Below, piece after piece: positions 28,237 through 37,286 of a DNA stretch of 64,000 nucleotides; within the stretch, counting starts at the first letter, position 1; each line of letters starts with the position of its first letter. Origin of the DNA: Leptotrichia sp. OH3620_COT-345 (GTDB taxonomy: Bacteria > Fusobacteriota > Fusobacteriia > Fusobacteriales > Leptotrichiaceae); contig NZ_RQYW01000008.1 in NCBI RefSeq assembly GCF_003932895.1, forward strand, positions 1 to 64,000. The letters run 5' to 3'. The position numbers were made by a program, and so were the translations under genes. A model generated the notes under the pieces. It ran no database searches, had not been told where the DNA came from, and worked only from the letters and a program-made list of their open reading frames with translations.

Positions 28237-28333
28237 TGGCGGGAATGTGTGGGAATCGAACCCACCTAAGAGGCTCTTAACCCCTCACACCGGTTTTGAA
28301 GACCGGAGAGCACACCAGAACTCATCCACTCCC
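28237..28333 (-). tRNA. selC: tRNA-Sec (anticodon UCA), selC
   Basis: A 97-base minus-strand tRNA starting GGGAGTGG and ending ACATTCCCGCCA with the CCA encoded. It has the anticodon stem-loop CCGGTCTTCAAAACCGG with anticodon TCA at 28297-28299. It has a long variable arm (GTGTGAGGGGTTAAGAGCCTC region) and a T arm GTGGGTTCGATTCCCAC. Length, long acceptor and variable arms and UCA anticodon identify tRNA-Sec. It lies upstream of selD and has its own promoter. Confidence 0.97.
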
Positions 28334-28350
28334 ATTTTATAATTAACATA

Positions 28351-28379
28351 ATTATACACTATAAATTATCGAAAATCAA
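28351..28379 (-). promoter_or_regulatory. Promoter of selC
   Basis: TTGATT (28374-28379), 17 bp, and a perfect TATAAT (28351-28356) on the minus strand. The start would be near 28344, about ten bases before the mature tRNA. Confidence 0.75.
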
Positions 28380-28601
28380 TATAAAAATTTCAACTTTTTT
28401 ATTTCAAAATACCGCATTTCTCATATAGTTTATTTAGTATCATTCCTTATTTAAGAAAAAAACTTTTCAGTTTAAAAATTACATTTAAACCTAATTATAT
28501 ATCCTCAATTTTTTTAAAAATTCAAATTAAAAAATCAAAATATATTTTTTATTTGTAATTAAAAATTTAAAATTATTTCAAATAAAAATATTCATTTATT
28601 C

Positions 28602-29438
28602 TTATTTTATAAATTTTTTTGTCAAAGCTGATATTATGTCAACAATATAGACTGAAATAAGATAACATAGTAAATACAATGATATTTCCGAATATTTAAA
28701 ATGGCTCATTGCAAGTTTAAACTGTAATCCCAAACCTCCTGCCCCCACAAATCCCACTATGAGAGTAGCCCGTATTATATTTTCCATCCTATATAAAATA
28801 TAATTTATAAATTTCGGCATGACATCGGGTAAAATCCCATAAAATAAGATCTGTAACTGTCCCGCCCCATTAAGAGTCATATTCTGTATAGGCTTTTTAT
28901 CCATATCTTCTATAACTTCTCCGCATAACTTTCCAAGCACTCCCATATTATGGAGAGCCAGAGCTAAAGCTCCGGGCAAAATCCCAGGTTTAAGTATAAA
29001 TATTAAAATCATTGCCCACATAAGTTCAGGAATTGCCCTAGTTATAAGAAACACTGTCTTACTTATATAAAAGAGAATATAATGTCTATGTTTATGAAGT
29101 GACAATTTCCCACTAACCGTGTTTGCAGCGAAAGGAAGGACAAAAATCATCATTCCTATGGAAGCGATTCCTGTAGCCAATATTCCTGTTTCAAAAGTCT
29201 TTATTGTAAGATACAATGCCTGTTTCCACATTTCAATATCAAGAAATGCAGGATTTTTTTCATTTTCTCCCAACAATCTCCGAAAAAATCTGTTTAGATA
29301 AACCGGATTCCTTGAATTAAAAAGATTTGATATGCTTTCCGAAGCATCTGAAAAAACATAAATCCACGAAACTAATATTAACAGACAGAAAATTGAAAAG
29401 GAATACTTTATAAATTGTCTATTTCTGATTTTTTCCAT
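28602..29438 (-). CDS. PhnE-type ABC permease, putative selenium-oxyanion importer (2)
   Basis: A 278-residue inner-membrane protein with about six segments and the PhnE-like loop (GAGQLQILFYGILPDVMPKFINY near residue 205). It also has VGFVGAGGLGLQFKLAM, typical of phosphonate-type permeases. Its ATG follows the TAA of the first permease gene with no gap, so the two subunits are coupled. Last gene of the four-gene operon that reads towards selC-selD. Confidence 0.85.
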   Translation of the reverse strand: MEKIRNRQFIKYSFSIFCLLILVSWIYVFSDASESISNLFNSRNPVYLNRFFRRLLGENEKNPAFLDIEMWKQALYLTIKTFETGILATGIASIGMMIFVLPFAANTVSGKLSLHKHRHYILFYISKTVFLITRAIPELMWAMILIFILKPGILPGALALALHNMGVLGKLCGEVIEDMDKKPIQNMTLNGAGQLQILFYGILPDVMPKFINYILYRMENIIRATLIVGFVGAGGLGLQFKLAMSHFKYSEISLYLLCYLISVYIVDIISALTKKFIK

Positions 29439-30224
29439 TTATCCTATTCTCCTTCTTATTTCATATCCCCATTTATCTATTCCGAGTATCATCATAATCA
29501 AAAAAAACATAAATGTCCATACCTGACTGTATTTTAAATCCTGAAGAGACAGCTGTATCTGAAATCCTATCCCTCCAAGCCCTATAAATGATAAAACCGA
29601 AGATGAACGCACAGCACATTCAAGTCTATACATTGTGTAGCTGAACATATTAGGAAAAGCTAAAGGCAGGTATCCGTAAAATAATGTCTGAAATTTCCCC
29701 GCTCCTGAAATTTTCAAGGCAGTTACAGGAAATTGAGGAGTTTCTTTTAAAATATCCGCAAAAATTTTTCCTAAATATCCTGCATAAGGTATAGCTAAAG
29801 CAAAAACCGCCCCTACAGGATTAAGACCTACTGCTGCAACAAAAATCCAAGCCCATATCAGTTCATGTATAGCACGTAAAAATCCTATTATTCCTCTTGT
29901 CAGTAAAATAATATATTTATTTGAAAAAATTATACCCGATGCCAAAACTCCTAAAGGAAATGCCACCAATAAAGCAAGAGATATACTCATAAGTGCATAA
30001 GTAAAAGTTTTCCAGCAAGATATTAAAGCAAGTATAATAATATCAATAGATAAATCAGGAGAAAGTAAAGAGGAAAACATAGCTTTCAGTGTCCTGTATC
30101 CTCCTGTATGAAACATTCCTCCGTTTCCGTTTATATTTGACAAATTTATTAAAAAAACTGTAACTAAGATAAATGTCAGTATTTTCCTTCTATTATTGAA
30201 AATATTTTTTTTTATTCTATTCAT
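29439..30224 (-). CDS. PhnE-type ABC permease, putative selenium-oxyanion importer (1)
   Basis: A 261-residue membrane protein with about six segments, homologous to the following permease (GAGKFQTLFYGYLPLAFPNMFSY and LSFIGLGGIGFQIQLSL). Its start overlaps the ATPase gene by 8 bp. Together the two permeases would form the membrane pore of the importer. Confidence 0.85.
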   Translation of the reverse strand: MNRIKKNIFNNRRKILTFILVTVFLINLSNINGNGGMFHTGGYRTLKAMFSSLLSPDLSIDIIILALISCWKTFTYALMSISLALLVAFPLGVLASGIIFSNKYIILLTRGIIGFLRAIHELIWAWIFVAAVGLNPVGAVFALAIPYAGYLGKIFADILKETPQFPVTALKISGAGKFQTLFYGYLPLAFPNMFSYTMYRLECAVRSSSVLSFIGLGGIGFQIQLSLQDLKYSQVWTFMFFLIMMILGIDKWGYEIRRRIG

Positions 30225-30966
30225 TTATTTCACCTTCATAAAGAGCATTGATCATACCGTTGTCAACATTCTCTACTTTATCATCAAAAACTATTTTTCC
30301 TGCTTTCATTCCTATTATTCTGTCAAAAAACTGTCTTGAGTATTCTATTGAGTGCATACTCGCAATGAGAGTCTTATTTTCAGTTTTAGCCAGTTCTGTT
30401 ATAAGTCTAAGCACATTTTCCGCATTGGCGGGGTCTAGGGAGGAAACAGGCTCATCCGCCAAAACAAGTAAAGGATTCTGGACAAGCAGACGGGCAATAG
30501 CCGCTCTCTGCTTCTGTCCTCCTGATAATTCCGAAGTAGACTCATATATTTTATCTTCTATCCCCATTTTTCTAAGTGCAGCTTTTGCATATTCAATATC
30601 TTGAGGATAAAATAAAGAAATAAATGACTTGAAAAATCCCCATTCATTAAATCTCCCTATCAGAACATTGTGTACGACATTTATATTTTCGACCAAATCA
30701 AACTGTTGTCTTAACATTCCGACTTTTTTAGCTGATTGCTTACTATTCATTTCCGTTATCCGTTTCTTATCTATCAGTATTTCCCCTTCATCAGGTTTTA
30801 ATATTCCTACAATTAAATTCATCAAAGTGGATTTTCCTGCCCCGCTCGGTCCTATAAGTGCTACAATTTCTCCTCTATCCACACTTAAATTTACATTTTC
30901 CAGAACCGTTCCTCCGTTAAATTTTTTTGTTACTTTTTTTATATCCAATACATTTTTATTATCCAT
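30217..30966 (-). CDS. PhnC-type ABC transporter ATPase
   Basis: A 249-residue ATPase with Walker A GPSGAGKSTLMN near residue 38, signature LSGGQKQRAAIARLL near residue 145, and Walker B LLVLADEPVSSLDPANAE near residue 167. The sequence is of the phosphonate-importer (PhnC) class. It sits between the binding protein (8 bp away) and the permeases. Confidence 0.9.
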   Translation of the reverse strand: MDNKNVLDIKKVTKKFNGGTVLENVNLSVDRGEIVALIGPSGAGKSTLMNLIVGILKPDEGEILIDKKRITEMNSKQSAKKVGMLRQQFDLVENINVVHNVLIGRFNEWGFFKSFISLFYPQDIEYAKAALRKMGIEDKIYESTSELSGGQKQRAAIARLLVQNPLLVLADEPVSSLDPANAENVLRLITELAKTENKTLIASMHSIEYSRQFFDRIIGMKAGKIVFDDKVENVDNGMINALYEGEINE

Positions 30967-30974
30967 TTTCCCCT

Positions 30975-31877
30975 CTATTTTATAATTCCAAGAGATTTTG
31001 CAACTTTTTCAATATCTTTATAATTATCATTTTTAGTAGGTATGAATTTATCGGTAGAGAGTAAGTTCAATACTTCAGAATCTCCTGCTTTCATATTTAG
31101 TAGAGCCTGTTTCATTTTTTCCTTTGTACCTTCTCCGAATTTTTTATCCACATCATTTATTGTCCATTGATAATCGTAAAATTCAGGAGTAATATAAAAC
31201 ACCTCCACTTTATCCGTATTCACTTTCTTTTCCTTCACAGCTTTATCCCAGTACTGTTTATTTACTGCACCTGCCTGTACACTTCCGGCTTCTACAAGTC
31301 CGTATGTTTTATCATGGGAACCGCTGTAAATAGGAGATCCGTCAAAGTCTTTATCAGGATTTATCCCTTCTTTTTCAAGAAAAAATCTCGGCATTAAATG
31401 TCCTGAAGTGGAACTTTCACTTCCAAAGGCAAAACTGTGACCTTTAACATCATTTAAGGAAGATATCTGTAATCCTTTCTGTTTTATAAACACTGATTGA
31501 AATTTTTCATCGCCGGGTCTTTGGGCTACAGCTTCAGATTCAGGTACAAGAGAACGTGCCTGTACTCCTGTCAATCCTCCGAACCATACCATATCTATTT
31601 CTCCCCGCTCAAATGCCGTAACAACTGCTGCATAATCCACAACAGGAATATATTCCACTTTCATTCCCGTTTTTTCACTTAAATATTTTGCAAAATCTCC
31701 AAATCCTCTTGTAAGCTCCCCTTGGTCAAAGTCAGGAATTGCACTTATCTTAAAAATTTTTTCACTGCTTTCCGTTCCTTTATCTTTATTCTCACTTTTA
31801 TTTCCGCATGCAACCGTTACAAGCATCAGCAACAAACTTCCAAATAAAAAAATAATTCTTTTCATTTTTCTTTCCAT
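30975..31877 (-). CDS. Putative selenate/phosphonate-type substrate-binding lipoprotein
   Basis: A 300-residue lipoprotein with lipobox VACG and Cys24. The start KISAIPDFDQGELTRGF, the VDYAAVVTAFERGEIDMVWFGGLTGVQA region (by position, residues 80-107) and GSESSTSGHLMPRFFLE match PhnD-like proteins. From memory they match best the subfamily annotated as putative selenate ABC transporter binding protein, which tends to lie near selD. Here the operon lies directly upstream of selC-selD-selB-selA on the same strand, which supports selenium uptake. Phosphonate or phosphite remain alternatives. GGAGG lies 7 bp before the ATG. Confidence 0.8.
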   Translation of the reverse strand: MERKMKRIIFLFGSLLLMLVTVACGNKSENKDKGTESSEKIFKISAIPDFDQGELTRGFGDFAKYLSEKTGMKVEYIPVVDYAAVVTAFERGEIDMVWFGGLTGVQARSLVPESEAVAQRPGDEKFQSVFIKQKGLQISSLNDVKGHSFAFGSESSTSGHLMPRFFLEKEGINPDKDFDGSPIYSGSHDKTYGLVEAGSVQAGAVNKQYWDKAVKEKKVNTDKVEVFYITPEFYDYQWTINDVDKKFGEGTKEKMKQALLNMKAGDSEVLNLLSTDKFIPTKNDNYKDIEKVAKSLGIIK

Positions 31878-31954
31878 TTATAATTCCTCCAAATTTTATA
31901 CTTTTTTATCTTGTCATTTAAAATTGTACCAGCAAAAAAAATTTTCACAAAAAT

Positions 31955-32323
31955 CTATAATTTTTTAATTTTCCAAATCGAATAGACTGAATAAATATAA
32001 ATTATAATCAAATATTTTCCTGTTTCAAGCTCTTCAGCATAAATTTTCACATTTTTTACTTTATCAATCTCCTCTTCAAAAAACATCATAATTCAAAGAT
32101 TCATACAAGTTATTTATATTTTTCCTTTAAACAATTTTTTGTTTTGGCTAAAGGCAAATATATGTATATTCCGAAATTACTAATTTATTTCCTTTGCATT
32201 CTTTAGGTATAAATATTAATCCTTCATATTTTTTAAATATTTCAATAGGAAACTTTTTTTCACAGCTTCACTTAATACAGGAAAAAATATATTTTTTTGT
32301 AAACTTTATAATAATTTAGACAT
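31955..32323 (-). pseudogene. Decayed gene of unknown family
   Basis: A strong AGGAGG box and ATG at 32323 open a frame that stops after MSKLL. Beyond it, protein-like stretches continue in shifting frames: SLQKNIFFPVLSEAVKK, then FKKYEGLIFIPKECKGNKL, then VISEYTYI, and finally a 44-residue frame with EEIDKVKNVKIYAEELETGKY up to the TAG at 31955. The pieces read well as one protein of about 120 residues broken by several indels and stops. The family is not recognised. Confidence 0.65.
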
Positions 32324-32560
32324 AACTGTTCCTCCTTAAATTTATAAATTTTATAATATGATTAAAGCACTATAAAATAAAAAATTTTGAAAAAACAGCA
32401 TGAAACGGTTTTTTAAGTAACAGACAGAACAGATATCGACAATACAAGCCGATTTCAAGAAAATATTACATATAATTAAATTTGAAGTTATGATATGATT
32501 TTATATGATTTTTAAAAGCTCTGAAAGTCTTTATAATTTATAAATGACCTCACTTAAATA

Positions 32561-32746
32561 TTATTCAAAATAAAAACAGGAAGAAACTGCCGACAATACA
32601 GTCATCTTATCATAACTTCCACATAAAGAACAACCTGCTCTTTTTAACTCCGGTAATACTCAGGAGCATAAAGCAAAATTACCTGAAATTCTCAGGATTT
32701 CTAAATTTTCTTTAATCTGTGTTATTCTAAAATTATCCGTCATCAT
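32561..32746 (-). pseudogene. Small ORF with in-frame UGA and GGU-loop hairpin, copy 1
   Basis: AAAGGAGG precedes ATG at 32746. The frame reads 28 residues up to NFALCS, then TGA (32660-32662), then VLPELKRAGCSLCG and on to TAA at 32561. After the TGA by 24 bases lies an 8-bp stem AAAGAGCA/TGTTCTTT with loop GGT (32625-32643), the loop type seen in the grdB SECIS hairpins. The same stem-loop and flanks recur at 39183-39341. Reading beyond the TAA, the frame stays protein-like but meets more stops, so a decayed gene is the more cautious reading; a small selenoprotein is the exciting one. Confidence 0.4.
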
Positions 32747-32957
32747 GCTGTTTCTTCCTCCTTTCTATATTTTAAGTGTACTTTTTAAATATTATAGTCT
32801 TATTTTACCCTATTATATTAAATAAAGCAATTTTTTTCTTTGTATATTAAAATTAAAAATTTTATAAAACATCTGAAAACTCTGGTATTTTACTATAAAC
32901 CTTTTTTCATATTTTTTGAAAAAATAATAATCCAAATAAAAAATATACTGAAACTAT

Positions 32958-33013
32958 GTATTTTCATTTACAATTTACCTTAATCTCAGCTCTTTTTCGA
33001 CATTCAAATTTGG
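32958..33013 (-). repeat. Fragment of the dispersed intergenic repeat, copy D
   Basis: Matches only the distal part of copy A: a TTTTCATTTACAATTT-like block and a CAGCTCTTTTTCGACATTCA-like block. It again lies downstream of a minus-strand gene and in the same orientation. Confidence 0.5.
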
Positions 33014-33160
33014 TAACACAAAAAATATTTAAAGTAAGCATTGTAAAAACATCTTTTTTTATTTTTACAGCGAATAAATATTTTTAAGTGTATATAAAAT
33101 TTGAGTTAAGCAGTTTTTTTAATACAATTTTTTGAAAAAAAGGTTGTAAAGTCGGTTCCC

Positions 33161-33790
33161 CTACTTCACATAATATTCTTCAGGTATAACTTCTCCCGAT
33201 TTCAGTATACATTTTACCCATTCTTTTTTTATTTCCCAAAGGTTTGCCTGAACTTCTCTAGTATTCCATTTATCTATATCAAACACTCTATTCCAGCTTT
33301 CTTTTATTTTTCTCTCTTCCAAAGGAAATTTCCCCGCATATCTTCCTGTAAGAAATTCATACGTATTTGCAAAACCTTTTCTTTCCATTTCTTTTTCATA
33401 TTTTTCAAGGTCTTCATTATTAAAAGGAACATAGTGATGATTAATTACATAATCCCATTTAAAAGAGTTGAAATATATAATTTCCTCATCAGGAACTTCG
33501 AGTACATATATTATTTCATTTTCAATGGGTCTCATACAGACATCCGAACTGACGGTACACCATATCTGATATTGTACATCTTCAGGTTTTTTTATTCTTT
33601 TACTTGCAGCTCCTACAAACCAGTCATAAGCTTTCAGTATCATCGGAGCAATATCTTCAAGATGTTCTTCAACATATTCTCTCTTATTTATAAATCTTCC
33701 GTCACGTTCAAGAATATCAAGCGATTTTGCATTCTGACAAGTAAATAAAAGACTTTTTCCATTTTTTGAATTGGGATTTTTCATAAACAT
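33161..33790 (-). CDS. DUF3841 domain protein
   Basis: A 209-residue cytoplasmic protein that fits the DUF3841 family: LLFTCQNAKSLDILERDGRF at the N terminus, AYDWFVGAASKRI near residue 54, and a region with VLEVPDEEIIYFNSFKWDYVINHHY near residue 90 (given by position). The DUF has no assigned function. The gene is isolated, with an intergenic graveyard after it and the divergent pst operon before it. The ATG has a GGAG box. Confidence 0.8.
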   Translation of the reverse strand: MFMKNPNSKNGKSLLFTCQNAKSLDILERDGRFINKREYVEEHLEDIAPMILKAYDWFVGAASKRIKKPEDVQYQIWCTVSSDVCMRPIENEIIYVLEVPDEEIIYFNSFKWDYVINHHYVPFNNEDLEKYEKEMERKGFANTYEFLTGRYAGKFPLEERKIKESWNRVFDIDKWNTREVQANLWEIKKEWVKCILKSGEVIPEEYYVK

Positions 33791-33899
33791 ACATCTCCTT
33801 TATCTGATTTTACTTTAAAAATCGGACTTTATATGTCTCCTGTATAACTTAACTTTAACATAAAAAATATACTCTGTCAAAAAATTGTGAAATAAAAAT

Positions 33900-33928
33900 T
33901 TTGATTTTTTATTTTTGTAGGGTATAAT
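33900..33928 (+). promoter_or_regulatory. Promoter of the pst operon
   Basis: TTTGAT (33900-33905) or TTGATT (33901-33906) with a perfect TATAAT (33923-33928), spacer 17 or 16 bp. AGGAGGG lies 7 bp before the pstS ATG. No PHO box could be recognised. Confidence 0.7.
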
Positions 33929-33961
33929 GAAGAAAATAAATAATCATACAGGAGGGTAAAT

Positions 33962-34864
33962 ATGAAAAAAATATTAACAATATCGGCATTATTCTTATTA
34001 ACAATTATAAGTTGCGGAAATAAAAATACACAGGAAAAAGAAATGAAAAAAAATGATATTAACACACAAATAAGCTTCAGCGGTTCTTCTACATTAGCTC
34101 CGGTTATTAGTAAAATTTCAACAAATTTTATAGAAAAATACATTACTTGGGACAAAGCTGACTCTTCATTACCTGTTGAAAATATTACGATATATGTGTC
34201 TGCAGGAGGCTCAGGAGCAGGCGTGAAAGCTGTTCTTGATGATGTTGCAAATTTCGGAATGCTAGCACGAGATATAAAAGATACTGAAAAAGAGAAAATA
34301 AAAGACTTAAAGATATTTACACTTGGAATAGATGCCTTAACAATTTCGGTAAATCCTGAAAATAAATTTATTCAGTTAAAAGACGGAAATATTACAAAAG
34401 AAGAAATCGTGAAAATATTTTCAGGAGAGTATAAAAAGTGGAGTGACATTGACAAGTCATTACCTGATGAAGAGATAGTTGTTGTAACACGTGATTTAAG
34501 CGGAGGAGCTCATGAAGTTTTTCAGAAAAGTATAATGAAAGATATACCTGTGAAAGAAGGGGCTATTCAAGCACCAACAATGGGAGCATTAGTTGTTAAA
34601 ATAATTGAAAATAAAAATGCTATAGGGTATGCTTCATATGGGATAACAAATCAAAACACAGGAAAACTTATACCTTTAAAAGTAGACGGTGTAGAGCCTA
34701 CCGATGAAAATATTATTAATAAATCTTATTATATTTCAAGACCTTTAATAATAATGAAAAAAGGAGAGTTAACAAAAACTGAAAAATTATTTCTGGATTT
34801 TCTAAAAACTGAAGAAAATCAAAAAATTATAAAAGATATGGGATTTATTCCTATTTCTGAATAA
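33962..34864 (+). CDS. pstS: Phosphate ABC transporter, phosphate-binding lipoprotein PstS
   Basis: A 300-residue lipoprotein (lipobox IISC, Cys19). The phosphate-binding motifs of PstS can be seen: SFSGSSTLAPVISKIS near residue 38, YVSAGGSGAGVKAVL near residue 78 and TRDLSGGAHEVFQKSI near residue 180. It captures inorganic phosphate outside the membrane for PstCAB. First gene of a four-gene operon on the plus strand. Confidence 0.93.
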   Translation: MKKILTISALFLLTIISCGNKNTQEKEMKKNDINTQISFSGSSTLAPVISKISTNFIEKYITWDKADSSLPVENITIYVSAGGSGAGVKAVLDDVANFGMLARDIKDTEKEKIKDLKIFTLGIDALTISVNPENKFIQLKDGNITKEEIVKIFSGEYKKWSDIDKSLPDEEIVVVTRDLSGGAHEVFQKSIMKDIPVKEGAIQAPTMGALVVKIIENKNAIGYASYGITNQNTGKLIPLKVDGVEPTDENIINKSYYISRPLIIMKKGELTKTEKLFLDFLKTEENQKIIKDMGFIPISE

Positions 34865-34907
34865 ACTCCATTGTACAAATTTCATATATAGATAATGAGG
34901 TAAAAAA

Positions 34908-35771
34908 GTGAAAAAATTTTTTAAATATTCCATATATTTATTCACTGGATTGTCTATACTTATATTATTGATATTACTAATATATCTGTTCTCAGAAGCT
35001 TTTCCTTTTTTCAAAGAACAGAAAATACTGAATTTCATATTAGGTAAAAGCTGGAGAGCGAGTGAACCGAAACAAAGTTTTCAAATATTTAATATTTTGT
35101 ATGCGGGTTTTTATATTTCCATCCTTGCCTGTATAATATCATTTCCGATTTCATACGGAGTTTCAATGTATATATGTTTTTATTCAAAAGGTGTAACGAA
35201 AAAAATAATCATATGGACAGTAAATATCCTTTCAGGAATCCCTTCCGTAATATATGGCTTCTTCGGGCTGACTATTATACTGAAAGTCCTTGAAAAAAAT
35301 TTTTCTATGTCAACAGGAGAATCAGTCATTGCAGGAGGATTGATTCTTTCAATAATGATTATTCCTTTTTTTGTGGGAAACTGTATGGAAAGCATAAAAA
35401 CGGTTAAAAAAAAATTTCAAAAAGATTCGGATTCTTTAGGTGTTACAAAGGAATATTTTATAAGGAAAATCGTTTTTAAAGAAACAAGGCTTTCAATAAT
35501 AACATCTTTTCTTCTTGCTTTTGCAAGAGCCACAGGAGAAACAATGGCTGTCATGATGGTAATCGGCAATTCTCCTCAAACCCCCAAGCTTCTTTCCAAA
35601 GCTGAAACTATCCCTGCCTTAATTGCATTGGAAATCGGAATGAGTGAAGTAGGAAGTAAGCATTATTCAGCATTATTTGCTTCGGCTTTTGTATTATTAT
35701 TCACGGTAATAATAATTAATATAATATTTTTTATTTTAAACGGAATGAGGAAAACATATGTTGAAAAATAA
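34908..35771 (+). CDS. pstC: Phosphate ABC transporter permease PstC
   Basis: A 287-residue inner-membrane permease with about six segments. The motif SGIPSVIYGFFGL near residue 108 and the EAA-like loop DSDSLGVTKEYFIRKIVFKE near residue 172 (position) fit PstC, and ATGETMAVMMVIGNSP is the typical phosphate-permease motif. Its end overlaps pstA by 14 bp. Confidence 0.92.
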   Translation: MKKFFKYSIYLFTGLSILILLILLIYLFSEAFPFFKEQKILNFILGKSWRASEPKQSFQIFNILYAGFYISILACIISFPISYGVSMYICFYSKGVTKKIIIWTVNILSGIPSVIYGFFGLTIILKVLEKNFSMSTGESVIAGGLILSIMIIPFFVGNCMESIKTVKKKFQKDSDSLGVTKEYFIRKIVFKETRLSIITSFLLAFARATGETMAVMMVIGNSPQTPKLLSKAETIPALIALEIGMSEVGSKHYSALFASAFVLLFTVIIINIIFFILNGMRKTYVEK

Positions 35772-36618
35772 GGATTTAATCATAAAAATATGGATTTATA
35801 CATCTGTTGCCGTTGTGTTCTATATTATCTGGAGTATACTTTATTTCATTCTGTCCAATGGTATTACTGAAATAAGTCTTGATTTTATTACAAAAAATCC
35901 TGAAGGCACTCCTCTCGGAACTGAAGGAGGTATAAAAGGAGCAATTACAGGTTCTGTTTTTCTAATGGTTATAGCCGTTATATTTTCTACAATATTTGGG
36001 GTCAGTTGCGCTGTATACAACACTGTTTATTGTAATTCAAGAATAATCAACACCTCAATCAGATTAATAATACAGTGTATAGCCTCTATTCCATCAATAA
36101 TTACAGGACTGTTCGTATACGGATTTTTCATAGTTACTTTTGATATACCGAAAAGTATGCTGACAGCAGGGATTGCTCTCGGAATTATGATTTTTCCTTT
36201 TGTAGAAACAAGAATTGAAAAAGCCATTTTAAATATTGACCGTCAAATTATACAGGAAAGCAATTCCTTGGGAATTGAAAAGGATTATATGTGTAAAAAA
36301 CTGATATTTCCTATTATAAAAAATGAAATTATTTCTACTGCAATACTGGGAGGAAGTTATGCCATAGGAGCAACTGCTCCTCTTCTTTTAACAGGAGCGG
36401 TATTTATAGGTGGAAATTCTACTGAACTCCTAAGCCCTGTAATGGCTTTGCCTTTTCACCTTCATATGCTTTTAGGACAAACTTCTCAACATGAAAAAGC
36501 CTATGCTACAGCTTTTGTATTAATATGTATTCTTATAATTCTGCATATTTTATCTGAAATTATAATAAGCCGATTAGGAGGGAAAATTGTTGAATATATT
36601 GAAAATAGAAAACGTTAA
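35758..36618 (+). CDS. pstA: Phosphate ABC transporter permease PstA
   Basis: A 286-residue inner-membrane permease, partner of PstC. It has IASIPSIITGLFVYGFF near residue 110, ESNSLGIEKDYMCKKLIFP as EAA-type loop near residue 178, and the GATAPLLLTGAVFIGG motif near residue 215. It overlaps pstC at the start and pstB by 32 bp at the end. Confidence 0.92.
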   Translation: MLKNKDLIIKIWIYTSVAVVFYIIWSILYFILSNGITEISLDFITKNPEGTPLGTEGGIKGAITGSVFLMVIAVIFSTIFGVSCAVYNTVYCNSRIINTSIRLIIQCIASIPSIITGLFVYGFFIVTFDIPKSMLTAGIALGIMIFPFVETRIEKAILNIDRQIIQESNSLGIEKDYMCKKLIFPIIKNEIISTAILGGSYAIGATAPLLLTGAVFIGGNSTELLSPVMALPFHLHMLLGQTSQHEKAYATAFVLICILIILHILSEIIISRLGGKIVEYIENRKR

Positions 36619-37237
36619 CATTTTTTATGGTGAAAAAGAAATTTTAAAAAATATCAATATCAGTGTTAAAAAAAATGAAATACTTTGTATCATGGGACCG
36701 TCAGGTTGCGGTAAATCCACATTACTATCTCTGATTAACGGATTTTTAACGGAAAATGGCGGAAAATATACAGGAACTGTTATTTTAAATGGAGAAAATA
36801 TAAAATCTTTAAAATTAACAGATTTAAGAAAAAAAGTTTCGACTCTATTTCAAAATTCTATACCTTTTCCATTATCCATAGAAAATAACATCTTATACCC
36901 TATGGAATTTTATAAAAAACGAATAAAAAATAAAAAGGAACAGGTTGCGGAATATTTAAAAAAAGTAAATCTTTACAATGAAGTCAAGGATAATCTTAAA
37001 ATGTTCGCAAACAAATTATCAGGAGGTCAGAAACAAAGACTCTGTATTGCAAGAATGCTGGCAACGGATCCTATCATTTTAATTTTTGACGAACCATGTT
37101 CTTCTTTGGATCTTGAAAATTCATTAATAATTGAAAGATTGATAAAAAAATTATCTGAAAAATATACAATAATTTTAACCACACACAATATTGAACAGGC
37201 AAAAAGACTATCGGATAAAATTATTACTATTAAATAA
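36587..37237 (+). CDS. pstB: Phosphate ABC transporter ATPase PstB
   Basis: A 216-residue ATPase, shorter than the usual 250 or so. Walker A GPSGCGKSTLLSLING is near residue 34, signature LSGGQKQRLCIARML near residue 145, Walker B LIFDEPCSSLD near residue 168. The start is a TTG (36587, or a second TTG at 36590) with AGGAGGG seven bases upstream; no ATG is available. No phoU gene follows, which is unusual for a pst operon; a terminator comes next. Confidence 0.9.
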   Translation: MLNILKIENVNIFYGEKEILKNINISVKKNEILCIMGPSGCGKSTLLSLINGFLTENGGKYTGTVILNGENIKSLKLTDLRKKVSTLFQNSIPFPLSIENNILYPMEFYKKRIKNKKEQVAEYLKKVNLYNEVKDNLKMFANKLSGGQKQRLCIARMLATDPIILIFDEPCSSLDLENSLIIERLIKKLSEKYTIILTTHNIEQAKRLSDKIITIK

Positions 37238-37242
37238 GAAAA

Positions 37243-37268
37243 ATAAATGAAGGCTTCATTTTTTACCC
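37243..37268 (+). terminator. Bidirectional terminator between pstB and the DUF4091 gene
   Basis: AAATGAAG and CTTCATTT arms close to each other, followed by T residues on the plus strand and by ATTTATTTTT-like sequence on the minus strand. It serves the two convergent transcription units. Confidence 0.75.
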
Positions 37269-37286
37269 TCATTTATGCTTATCACA

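Larger units (their letters stand above)
32324..33160. other. Gene graveyard between the DUF3841 gene and the putative selenate importer
   Basis: No intact conventional gene in about 840 bp. It holds the UGA-interrupted ORF at 32561-32746 and, beyond its stop, a continuation in the same frame with three TAA codons. It also holds a short match to the dispersed repeat (32958-33013) and a hairpin-like stretch just after the stop of the DUF3841 gene (around 33130). Confidence 0.55.
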
